The notes under the pieces were generated by a model. It did not search any database. It was not told the DNA's origin and saw only the letters and a list, made by a program, of their open reading frames with translations. From positions 930,001 to 994,000 of the forward strand of contig PUQB01000013.1 of assembly GCA_003024785.1 (NCBI GenBank): a stretch of DNA of 64,000 nucleotides. Direction: 5' to 3'. Shown here in pieces: positions 14,660 through 25,766 of this stretch (position 1 is its first letter; every line of letters starts with the position of its first letter). A program made the translations under genes and the position numbers. This stretch comes from Selaginella tamariscina (Eukaryota > Streptophyta > Lycopodiopsida > Selaginellales > Selaginellaceae).

Positions 14660-15775
14660 TATGCATTCTAAATTAACCATTATATATAAAAAATAATTAA
14701 GAACATTTTATATATAAATACTGTAAAAATTAATAACCTTGTTAATTTATTTTTCTAAAAGTGAACAGTGTTTGAGTATATACATGAACAGTATGAATAT
14801 TCGTAATGTATAGTCAATCATGAAGAGTGCTCAAGATATACATGGAATAAACTATTGCCATTATTATATATTATAAGTTTTTATAGCTTAGTCTTAATCA
14901 TTCTTAAAACATATGTAGTATATAGCATAGATTGCTAGTACTTTAGTGGCCCAACGATGATTATCCACTTAAGTGGACATGGGCACTCCAAGACACGCAC
15001 CATTATGTCAAGGTGGAAAACATAATGCAAAAGCACAACTTGACAAATTCTTCATTCCGTCTTTTTCCAAATAAATCAATATATATACATATATATATAT
15101 ATATAGAGCGAGAGTGAGAGAGAGAGCCTGTATAATGTAACACACACAACACCACACACACAACGAACGCAGATATAAGCTATATAAATGACTTTTGATG
15201 CAACAAGTTGATGTTTGATATATATTAACAATGGACAACATAAACAATTGTCAAGAATAGACTGTGGACTTGAGTGACTAACTACTTGTTTTAAGTACAA
15301 ATACGTATACGTACATGCACACCTGTGTCAACACGTTTGTATGTGAAGTCAACTAAAGTTGCTTATATATTGCTTATATAATTGTCATAATGTGCTGTCG
15401 TAACATTACATATTAGGCTGGGCCAAGTCAAAGTATGTATTTCTTTAAGTTTGCGTGCGTGAGTGCGTCTGTGTGTGTTGGTGTGGAGAGAGAGAGAGAG
15501 AGATTTATTATTTAGAATGCGAATAAAGGAATAATAAATGATATATAACAGTGTTTAATGTCCGGTTTTTAAAACGTAAAACTTGCCTCGTAAGAGAATA
15601 ATGCCCGATACCTTAAGTTAAAAAAATAAAATAATAAAAACAATAACATTAATAATCATTAAAAGCTACTATTAGTATAGGTACCATTTCTTGCAAGAAT
15701 ATCAAAGGTAAATACAGACTTGAGCTACATCTCTCTCTCTCTCCCTCCCCCCTCACACACACACAATATATAAAG

Positions 15776-15820
<45 letters not shown>

Positions 15821-16085
15821 GATGCCATACACAACAGATACACGCATATGTGCATTTATGAACATATGCATGTGCCACATACACATCTTGCATGTACACG
15901 ATATAAAGTAACACACACACACACACACACACACACCCGAGAGAGAGAGAGAGAGAGACACGCTTATTATTATCTAAATATATTATAAGCGTCTCAAGCT
16001 TTAACACCAAGTTCGAGTTAACTGTACAGTCTTCACACAATGTAATCAAAAGCGTTCTTATGTACATATTTTATTGTTGTCTTAC
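14660..16085. repeat. Duplicated intergenic segment, copy A (matches about 42210-43844)
   Basis: Same-orientation copy of the region between the lipase and the DPH6-like gene, beginning CTAAATTAACCATTATATA. It shares the order of landmarks with 42210-43844, including the TA/GA microsatellites near 15080-15130 and the block at 15816-15910. Copy A lacks about 180 bp present in copy B around the last DPH6 exon (junction near 15723). It has one unit of a 110-bp block that is doubled in copy B. Apart from the DPH6 remnant near 15660-15723, no gene is seen. Confidence 0.8.
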
Positions 16086-16440
16086 CAAAACATCTGACCA
16101 TTGCAAATCTGTGTCCTTAAGGGTGTGGTTTAGCAGCTCCATTAACCAAGTGAATAATTTAACGCCCGGTTCATGCTTATAAACCTTCCATGTTTCGTAG
16201 TCAATAGAGACTAATGCTCGACACAAATGACCAGGAACAGTGTAACAATCTGTACATACCAGGTCCCCACCTTCCAAAGAATATACAGCACACAAATCAG
16301 TAAGGACGAGATATACAGAAACGTGTGTGTGAGAGAGTGAGAAAGAGATACATATTTTACTTTCAGAAGAGTATCTGACATTTGAGCTAGGTACATCATG
16401 GACAAATGTCTTCCTTACTCCAGTTTCATCACTACAGAGC
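15660..16440 (-). pseudogene. 3'-end fragment of the DPH6-like gene, copy A
   Basis: Matches the last three exons of the full gene at 43169-44237. The exon ending LQWSDVL is at about 16086-16272, the SSES exon at about 16366-16440, and only a stub of the terminal exon (FDILARNGT) remains near 15660-15723. Homology stops at about 16440, where the truncated copia LTR begins, so the rest of the gene is missing here. Copy A keeps a GGGG run at 16264-16267, giving an open frame SGDLVCTDCYTVPG, where the long copy has GGG. The 3' fragment has no promoter of its own in view. Confidence 0.85.
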
Positions 16441-16948
16441 TGCATGAGGCACCACAGCCCATTGCAGATTCCTCCAAGTAGCGGTGGAGATGGGACGCTC
16501 CAGGAGGCAGTGCAGCCCACAGCAACTCCCTGCAAATGGAGGAAAGAGGGACACTGCAGGAGCCGGTGCAGCCCGCTATAGATCCCCGCAGGTAGCGGAG
16601 GAGATGGGAGGTGGCGCAGCCCGCTGCCAATCCCAGCAGAGCAGTTCAGACGAACAGGTGCAGAGGCCATGTGCAGCAGTGCGACGTGGTGGCGACCGTG
16701 TACAAACCAGATGGTAACAGGGGAGAATTCAAAAGTTATTTCACATCAGTTCGATGGAGTATTAAGAATATTCGCCCAAACGGTGGTGTTGCTGTTTAAA
16801 ACAAGTGGAAGACGTACAGATTTATTGACTATATATAACCTTGTACATGATTTTTTAAATAATAAGAGAAATTTTAAGTGAAATATATATAAGAAATGAT
16901 ATCATGTTAAGAAATGTATATGCTGAGAAATATATATATTTCTCAACA
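16441..16948 (+). repeat. E0 left LTR (truncated) with primer-binding-like site after it
   Basis: The 3' portion matches the right LTR at 36381-36805 by shared order of GGTGGAGAT..CAGGAGGC..CCCACAGCAACTCC and the end AGAAATTTTAAGTGAAATATA..TTTCTCAACA. Its 5' end abuts the DPH6 fragment. The site TGGTACCAGAG at 16949 resembles the plant initiator-Met tRNA primer site. GC-rich 'GCAGGTAGCGGAGGAGATGG' units recur inside. Confidence 0.75.
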
Positions 16949-17167
16949 TGGTACCAGAGTAATAATTTCTTGGTCACGACTTTCGAACGGGATGCCTCAA
17001 AGTTTTTTTTGGATGGAAAGGACTTCCATGAATGCAAGTCACAATAGAATATTTTTTTATGGGAAAGAATATGTGGAGAATCATTTTTGAAGTCAGCAGC
17101 AATGAACATGGATGCGATCAAGGAGTGAACTGAGTTGGACACTCACACATTCAACATTCTTATACAT

Positions 17168-17811
17168 TGTCACACGAAAATTTGAATCATCAATTTGGTA
17201 AGCCCTAGTATGTATGTAGTGAACTAGTTTTCTATTCGTATTTATACATTTCTATTTCACTGTATTATTTTTTTTCTTTGTTTTTTTCTTGCATGATTAA
17301 ACTAGTCAACATTATTATATTAATACATATGATTAGTGCTTGCTGTCACTATGCACACTTTCTTTGTTTCTTTCATGCACTTTCCTTGTCACATTCCTAA
17401 GTCAAAGTCAAGTCACCTTCTTCCGTAGCCCCACCATTTATGGGTTAAGCCCACCTTTTTTCATAATCCCCTACCAGTATTCTTGTGTAATTCTCATCTT
17501 ACACACCCTACCCAGGTATATAAAGAACCAAGGCTCAAGAGTTTGAGGATAGATATATAAGAATCTCTAATATTGAGGAGAGTCTCTAATTTTTCTTTTC
17601 TTTTCTTACTTTGTAAATATGTGTGATGAGATTATTTGTGTGTGCTTTTATAATAAAATATAAAAATTAACTAGTGTATCTTTTGTATCATGAGTTTGAG
17701 CTCATGTTTTTCCTTTTTTTTCTTTTCTTTTCTTTTCTTTTCTTTTCTTCATGTGTGTGATCATTAACAAGGACTATTATGATGCGTTATCACTAAAGCC
17801 ATCAAGTCCCT
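17168..17811 (+). repeat. E1 5' LTR
   Basis: Aligns along its length with 32069-32733; both copies have AATCAACATTATTATRTTAA, the CACTTTCCTTGTCAC block, 'GGTATATAAAGAACC'-like TATA region and a (CTTTT)n run near the end. The many differences between the two copies mark it as old. Confidence 0.85.
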
Positions 17812-19180
17812 GAGTGATTTTTCTTTGACATGTTTTGATGTGGTGAACATGGAATGCTAATGTACGTTGTTTATGAATTTTCATAAACTTGAATGTTCTT
17901 TCTGGAGAAGGTTCTTTCAACTTTCAAGATCTCTTCAAAATTAAATATTAAAGTGCTATTTTAAACATTCACATAGGTTTGCTTTAAATAACAAGTTAGT
18001 GGTCATTCAAACATGGGAATTTAAGGAATTCAAGTTTGGAATATAACTTGCAATTATGAATGTGCTTTTGAAGAAGTGAAAAGTGAACCGAGCATGGATC
18101 AAGATTTGGCATCCCTACAATAATGGTGATATTAATAAGGCACATCGTTTGTGTATAGATCTTATATATATTGATCCTCACATTGCAATTGTGACAGTAT
18201 CTTGTTAGATTCATCTAAGTCTTTAGGAATCTTGTGGAGTGTGGAGTTTGGTGAAGCAAGAGTATTACGCATGTTGTGAGAGGTTTGGTTATGCTTATTA
18301 ATGTGGCAAGTCAATTTTAATAAAGCATACAAGCCAAAGAAGTAAGTTGCGAGTGTAGGGGTCGTGTTAATTGATCCAATAGGGAAACGAATCAAAATTT
18401 GTGAGCCAACTTCTAGTGCTAATTCTTACAATTAAACAAAAGTATTCTGCACTAATTCGAGGATTGAAGGAGGCAAGGAGAAGAGGAGCAAAGAACGTGG
18501 TTACAATTGATGACTTTAAGTTGGTGGTGAACCAAGTGCAAGGTCAATGGAAGGTGAGAAAGCATGAGTTGTTAATGCTTTATGAGCATGTTCGAGATTT
18601 CAAAAGGGGGTTCAACACTTTTTAAATAAAGCACGTTCCTCGAAGAAAAAATCTAGAGGCTAACGAGCTTGCATAGAGGGGGGCATTGCCTCGTCAGAGT
18701 GATGTTTCTTCATCTACTTATAATCAAGTGAAACCTTTACCATTTTTACACTTATAAAGATGGTGTCTATTCCAATATATTATGGTTTGCAAAATGAGCA
18801 TGCAGATCAATATTTACATTCATTTAAGCGAGCATGCAATTCAAATGGAGATAGAAGTTCTACCACTTGGGCAAAACTTCTACCATCTGTGACGACCCGA
18901 TACAGGATACAGGATACGACATACAGGATTCAGCCTACAGGATATGCCACAGGATATTCCCGTAGGATATTCTCATAGGATATTCCGCAGGATATTCCTA
19001 CAGGATATTCCTAAGGATGACCAATTTTGGCTAGTGACTAGATTAGGCTCATGACCAGATTAGCTTGGAGTTGTGAGCATAAAAGCTCCGACCTAATTGT
19101 TGTACAATCAGTTACTATCAACACCAGTCATTCTACGATTATTCTTGTTCCTTGTTCTTGTCTTGTTCTTGTCTTGCCTC

Positions 19181-19692
19181 TGTCAAGCCACGATCCAGGA
19201 ACCAGGAAGCAAGTAGGATTCCGAGAACAGGAAGGCTTGACTCAGGAACAGGACCGAGAGCAGGACAGGAACTAGGAACAGGAACAGGACGGATCCAAGA
19301 ACAAGACAGGATCCGGGAGCAAGACAGGAGCAGGAGGCAAAGAGTAAGACAAGAACAAGACAAGAACAAGGAACAAAATAATCGTAGAATGACTGGTGTT
19401 GATTGTAACTGATTGTACAACAATTAGGTCGGAGCTTTTATGCTCACAACTCCAAGCTAATCTGGTCATGAGCCTAATCTAGTCACTAGCCAAAATTGGT
19501 CATCCTTATCCTATAGGAATATCCTGTAGGAATATCCTCGGGATATCATGCGGGAATATCCTGTGAGAATATCCTGCGGGAATATCCTGTGGCATATCCT
19601 GTGGGAATATCCTGCGGGCCGAAATCCTGTATCCATATCCTGTAGGCTGAATCCTGTATGTCGTATCCTGTATCCTGTATCGGGTCGTGACA
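19181..19692 (-). repeat. E2-family LTR, complete (E2b 3' LTR)
   Basis: 512 bp, reverse complement of the LTRs at 25243-25766 and 62691-63226. The family end motifs are TGTCACGACCCGATAC and ATCGTGGCTTGACA. The start holds many degenerate GGATATTCC-type units and the end holds CTGTCCTGCTCC-type units. Confidence 0.9.
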
Positions 19693-22600
19693 GCACCTCC
19701 TCCCTAAGGACGAGTTCCACGAGTCTTGGACCTGGTTTAGCAGGATAACGCCGATGGAAAGCAGCAACTTTGGAAGAAGCATGGAGTAAGTTGGATGCAG
19801 GTTCCCAAGTGCGATCGGTAGGCAAATAACCTTTCCAATCCACCAAGTATTGAAGTTGACGGCGATGAAGACGAGAATCAAGGATGGCTGCAACTTCGTA
19901 CTCAGGTTCACCAGCAATGACCACAGGAGGGGGAGGAGAAGAAGCACGACCAGGAAGAGAAGAAGGATGATACGGCTCCAACAAGGAGGTGTGAAACACA
20001 GGATGAAGTTTCACCGTAGGTGGTAACTCGAGTCGGAAAGCTACAGGATTTACCTCCGCCACGATCCTGTAAGGGCCCAATCGTTGAAAATCCAACTTAG
20101 AAGAAGGCCTGTTGGTGCGAATGTGTCGACGAAGAAGCCACACGAGATCACCAATCTTGTATGCAGGTGCCGGTTGACGGTGAGCATCAGCATGATGCTT
20201 GTACCGTTCCTGTGCCTGCTGAAGATGAACCTGGAGATCATCCTGTACCTGCCGAAGATGCTGAAGACGATCCTGTACTGCAGGAGCGGAAGAAGGAGAA
20301 GCAGGAGAGCAAAGTCAAAACGTGGATGGTGGCCTGTAAGAGCAAAGAAAGGTGTCTGGCCTGTAGATGCGTGAATGGAGTTGTTGTAGGCAAACTCCGC
20401 CATAGGAAGAAGGTCCAACCAATTATCCTGTTGGTAACTGATGAAGCAACGAAGATATTGCTCCAAGGTCTGGATTGTGCGTTCTGACTGTCCATCAGTT
20501 TGCGGGTGATATCCTGAAGAAAGATCCGCTTTAACCTGTAGACTCCGAAGAAGCTCTCGCCAAAACTTGGACATGAATTGTGGACCTCGATCGGAAACAA
20601 TGCTCTCAGGAAGACCATGATGTCGGAACACCTCACGGATCACCAATCGGCAGTTGTCTGACCTGTAGCTGTCTTGTTGCAGGGTAGGAAATGAGCCTGC
20701 TTGGTGAAACGGTCAACCACCACAAGAACTGCATCGAATCCACGAGAAGGAGGAAGATCTGTGAGGAAATCCATAGAAATGGATCTCCAAGGAGTAGAAG
20801 GAACAGGAAGAGGACGAAGAAGACCAGAAGGTGCATGACGAGGCATCTTCGACCTGTTGCAGGTGTCACAACTCCGTACAAACCTTTCCACAAAACCCCA
20901 ACCCAGGCCACCAATAGTTGCGAGTCACCAACTCAACTGTCTTGGCCACACCAAAATGTCCTGTAGCCGGGTATCATGACAATCCTGTACCACACGAGTC
21001 CTGCAAACACCAACAGGAACGTACAGGAGACCTTCCCGGTACAGGAGTCCATCCTGTATGGTGAACAGGTTGTAGTCTGGACGGGAACTGGAGGAAGAGG
21101 AACTTGCAACGTCAGGATGAATGTGTGAGAACACATTCTTTGCCAAGTCGTCTGTAGCCAACTGCGAACGGACGTCTTGTAGGAGAGTTGAATTTGCTGG
21201 AGCCTGATGAACCTGCAGTGCCGCAAGCCGGAATCGATCAGGACCCAACAACACTTGCCTTTGACAGTCAAATGCAGGATCGCCCGGGCTTGGTGCAAGG
21301 TAGGAGCGCCTAGACAATGCGTCCGCCTTGCCATTCCGAAAACCGGGCCTGTAGACGATGACGAAGTCAAAACGTGATAGGAACTCCGCCCACCTAGCCT
21401 GTCGCCGACTGAGAACTCGAGCCGTTTGAAAGTACTCCAGGTTCTTGTGATCCGTAAGAACTTGTACAGGATGTGCAGCACCTTCCAGGAAATGCCGCCA
21501 CTCCTCAAACGAATCCACAATGGCCTTGAGTTCCTTGTCATGAATCTCGTAATTGATCTCCGCCGACAGGAATTTACGAGAGTGAAAAGCTACAGGATGA
21601 AGCAACTTGTCCTCTCCAACTTGCGATAGGACGGATCCTACTGCAAAATCCGAGGCATCTGCTTCAACGAAGAAAGGACGAGAAGGATCAGGATGTGCTA
21701 AAATCGGAGCTGTCGTGAAGGTGTTTGAGTGTTGTGAATGCATGTTCCGCCTTGTCGGACCAAGAGAAAACCTCTGTGCGCTTGGTGAGTTCCGTGAGTG
21801 GAAGTACACGCTTGGAGAAGTCCTGTATGAATCGCCTGTAGAAGTTTGCAAAGCCAAGGAAACATTGTACATCTCGTACAGACTTGGGCCTCTCCCACTC
21901 CACGATGGTCTTCACCTTGTGCATGTCCATGGAAACGCCAGCAGGAGAGACGATGTAGCCCAAGAACTCCACAGAATCCCTATCGAAAAAACACTTCTCC
22001 AACTTCGCATACAAGCCATGCTCACGAAGCCGCTGTAGAACCAACCGTACATGCTTGTCATGTGCCGCCTGGTCCTTGGAGAAAATCAAAATGTCGTCAG
22101 GTAGATCACCACAAACTGGTCCAAGAAGTCACGAAAGATGTCGTTCACCATGTGTTGGAACACGGCTGGGGCATTGGTAAGGCCGAAAGGCATCACCGTG
22201 TACTCGAAGTGTCCATACCTTGTACGAAAGGCAGTCTTCCACTCATCGCCGGGACGAATCCGTACAAGGTTGTAGGCCCCTCGTAAGTCGATCTTCGTGA
22301 ACACCTTTGCTCCTCGCAGCCGATCGAGAAGTTCCGGGATCAATGGCAACGGGTACCGATTCCGAATGGTAGCTTGATTCAAACCCCTGTAGTCCACAAC
22401 CAAACGTAAGCTCCCATCCTTCTTCTTGACAAAGAAGATTGGCGCTCCTGCAGGGGACTTTGAGTGACGAATGAAGCCGGATGCCAAGTTGTCCTCGATG
22501 GGGAAGGAGATTGAAAAACAGGAGAGTCAGACACAGGAAAGGTAGAAGAGGACGTAGGAGTTACTTGAAAGGCAAAAAGGTGGAAAGGAGCAGGATCAGT

Positions 22601-24687
22601 GGTAAGTTCATGCATGGTAGTGGTAAGAACTCGGAGAGGAGCAGGAAGGAGCTGTGATTGAAAAAGAAGAAGGATCTTGGGGGGTGGAATAGAAACAGAG
22701 TAATGAAAAGAAGCAGGATTGGAAGAAACAGATGTGGATGTTGACAAGTGTACAGGATTGGAAGAATCCTGTACAGAAGTCCGTGGATGCACAGGAGTGA
22801 GGAGAGCCTGTGAATGTGCTGATGGATCAACAGGAGGTGGATCCTGTTGAGGAGGAACCTTCGACACTGATACAGGATTGGAAGAACCCTGTACAGGACA
22901 CCGCAAACTTACAGGAGTGGAGAAAGCCTGCGAATGTGCTGAGGAACTGACATGAGGTGAATCCTGTCGAGCAGGAGTCTTCAACACTGGTACAGGAACA
23001 GGCATGGTCAATCCAGTAGCTTGTACTGCCTCAGACACCAAGGATGTATCCTGCACGCAGGAAGGTACAGGGTTGATCCTGGCTGTTGGAGAGGAAAACG
23101 TGAGCGTCCTAGACCTCCAGTCGATCTGCGGATTTGCAACAACGAACCATGGCATGCCAAAAATGATGGGAGTCGACCGAGTCTTGATCAGGTTGAAGGA
23201 AATCGAACAGTTGAATGCACCATGATTGCAAGAGAGAGGTGTGGTAGCGTGGGTAATTGCGCCAGAAGCAATCAAACGACCATCGGCCACCTCTACAGGA
23301 ATTGCATGCTTCAACTTCACCACCGGAATGCCATGCTGAGCTACAAAAGTGTCATCCATGAAACATGCATTTGCACCAGTGTCTAACAGGGCAAACTCCT
23401 TGAGCTCTCGATTATTGAGGCGAATGTGTACAGGAAACTTGAGTGATGGAATGGTATGAGTAGCACCAATGGAGCCTGCACCTACGTCCAACTTCGCGGC
23501 TCCTAGACGAAGTGGACATTGAAGTTTTCCGGCTGAACTTCAGCTTCAGCTTCACGCGCCTTGAACTTCCTGGCTTTATTAGGACATTCCGCCACCTTGT
23601 GTCCTGCTGCACCACAATACAAGCATAGGTTCTCACCCCGTCGACGTTGTTTCTCAGCAGTTGAAAGTGGGCCACGGTTGGAATTGTTAACCTCCATAGG
23701 AACTGCTCCAGAAGGTGTCGCAGGAACATGTGCTACGGCTACAGGGTTGGCTGGCAGGAACTGCTGACGGAATTTTTCCTGACGGCGCTCGAACAAACGG
23801 TTGTTGCAGCGAACGGCCTGTTGCATGATCTCCGCTAACGTTTGGGCATCCGGTAATGTAAGGAGAAGGTCCTTCACGTCGTCCTTCAGCCCAAAACGGA
23901 AATGTTCGATCAATGCAGTCTCGTCCCATGGAATGTTCGTGCACAATTGCTGGAATTCGGATGCATAAACGGAAGCTGGTCTGGATCCTTGTGTGAGCCT
24001 CCGTAACTTTGTGCATGCAGAACGGTACTTATCAGGATCTCCAAAGCAAGCTTCAAAGGCAGCCACGAAACCTTCAAAGTCTTCCATCAATGGGTCGTCA
24101 CGCTCCAGCAAGGGAGCAACCCAAGCTCGTGGAGATCCACTTAGTAAGGATGCCAAAAGGCCAACCTTTTTGTGCATCCGTCGAGTAGCGGCGTGGTTGC
24201 ATGCGGATCAAGAGCCGGATCTGATTCAGGAAACCTTGGAAATCGGCACGGTTGCCACTGAACTTCTCTGGCATGCTGATCTTCGGCTCCGGAGAAAAGT
24301 TCGATGAAGAAGGAACCACCGATGCCTGAGAGAGAGCCTGCGCAGCAGCCTTGGAGGATGCATCAGCAGCTGCATGTGCCGCATGGGTGGAGCCTTGTAG
24401 ATCGGTGACCACTTGGCGCAAAGTGGCCAGCTCATGAAGCAACATTTGGTGCTCGCGTTGAAAGTGCTCAAAATCAGCCATGATCGTATGAAAGAAAGAA
24501 AGGAGAAAAACGAAGGAAAAGAATCAAGGAAAAAAAAAGGTAGCTGGGAAACGAAGAGCTATGAAAGCAGTTACAATCAAACTGTCAAGCCACGATCCAA
24601 GAACCAGGAAGCAAGTAGGATTCCGAGAACAGGAAGGCTTGACTCAGGAACAGGACCGAGAGCAGAACAGGAACTAGGAACAGGAAT
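19181..24687 (-). mobile_element. E2b: minus-strand chromovirus copy of the same family
   Basis: Ty3/gypsy chromovirus on the minus strand. In its own 5'-3' order: partial 5' LTR (24583-24687), gag (about 23500-24480, starting MADFEHFQREHQMLLHEL) with a CCHC knuckle near 23575, protease (DTGANACFMDD near 23370), reverse transcriptase (about 22487-21900), RNase H (about 21700-21300), integrase (about 20960-20100), chromodomain (about 19930-19750) and 3' LTR (19181-19692). Most parts are recognisable; a handful of breaks are present. It stands where the middle of E2a should be. Confidence 0.85.
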
Positions 24688-25242
24688 AGTACAAGGCATC
24701 ATGAGGAACCTTCAGCAGGCACAGGAATGGTACAAGCATCATGCTGATGCTCACCGTCAACCGGCACCTGCATACAAGATTGGTGATCTCGTGTGGCTTC
24801 TTCGTTGACACATTCGCACCAACAGGCCTTCTTCTAAGTTGGATTTTCAACGATTGGGCCCTTACAGGATCGTGGCGGAGGTAAATCCTGTAGCTTTCCG
24901 ACTCGAGTTACCACCTACGGTGAAACTTCATCCTGTGTTTCACACCTCCTTATTGGAGCCGTATCATCCTTCTTCTCTTCCTGGTCGTGCTTCTTCTCCT
25001 CCCCCTCCTGTGGTCATTGCTGGTGAACCTGAGTACGAAGTTGCAGCCATCCTTGATTCTCGTCTTCATCGCCGTCAACTTCAATACTTGGTGGATTGGA
25101 AAGGTTATTTGCCTACCGATCGCACTTGGGAACCTGCATCCAACTTACTCCATGCTTCTTCCAAAGTTGCTGCTTTCCATCGGCGTTATCCTGCTAAACC
25201 AGGTCCCAAGACTCGTGGAACTCGTCCTTAGGGAGGAGGTGC

Positions 25243-25766
25243 TGTCACGACCCGATACAGGATACAGGATACGATATACAGGATTCAGCCTACAGAATAT
25301 GCCACAAGATATTCCCGCAGGATATTCTCATAGGATATTCCCGTAGGATATTCCCGCAGGATATTCCTACAGGATATTCCTATAGGATAAGGATGACCAA
25401 TTTTGGCTAGTGACTAGATTAGGCTCATGACCAGATTAGCTTGGAGTTGTGAGCATAAAAGCTCCGACCTAATTGTTGTACAATCAGTTACTATCAACAC
25501 CAGTCATTCTACGATTATTCTTGTTCCTTGTTCTTGTCTTGTTCTTGTCTTGCCTCCTTGCCTCCTGCTCTTATCTTGTTCCTGTCCCTCCTGGATCCTA
25601 TCCGGTTCCTGTCTTGCTCCCGGATCCTATTCTGATCCTGTCCTGCTCCTGGATCCGTCCTGTTCCTGTTCCTAGTTCCTGTCCTGCTCTCGGTCCTGCT
25701 CCTGAGTCAAGCCTTCCTGTTCTTGGAATCCTACTCGCTTCCTGGTTCCTAAATCGTGGCTTGACA
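25243..25766 (+). repeat. E2-family LTR, complete (E2a 3' LTR)
   Basis: 524 bp, preceded by the purine tract AGGGAGGAGGTGC and followed by the CCATC target duplication. It shares the central AGCTTGGAGTTGTGAGCATA block with the other copies. Confidence 0.9.

Larger units (their letters stand above)
18888..25766 (+). mobile_element. E2a: plus-strand chromovirus copy, cut in two by E2b
   Basis: Ty3/gypsy chromovirus fragment inserted in E1 gag. The 5-bp target duplication CCATC flanks it at 18883-18887 and 25767-25771. What remains is the first 293 bp of its 5' LTR (18888-19180) and its 3' end (24688-25766) with a chromodomain region (about 25000-25190: YLVDWKGYLPTDRTWEP) and a full 3' LTR (25243-25766). 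The middle is missing and the opposite-strand copy E2b stands in its place. The LTRs look little diverged, so it is young relative to E1. Confidence 0.85.

Noticed and set aside
18895-19020. CRISPR-like array of short repeats (GGATATTCC units)
   Set aside because: Repeats are degenerate, have no regular spacers, and are part of an LTR present in several copies.
20084-20487. Plus-strand open frames across the 20-24 kb block
   Set aside because: They are antisense shadows of the minus-strand chromovirus E2b, whose domains are clear on the other strand.
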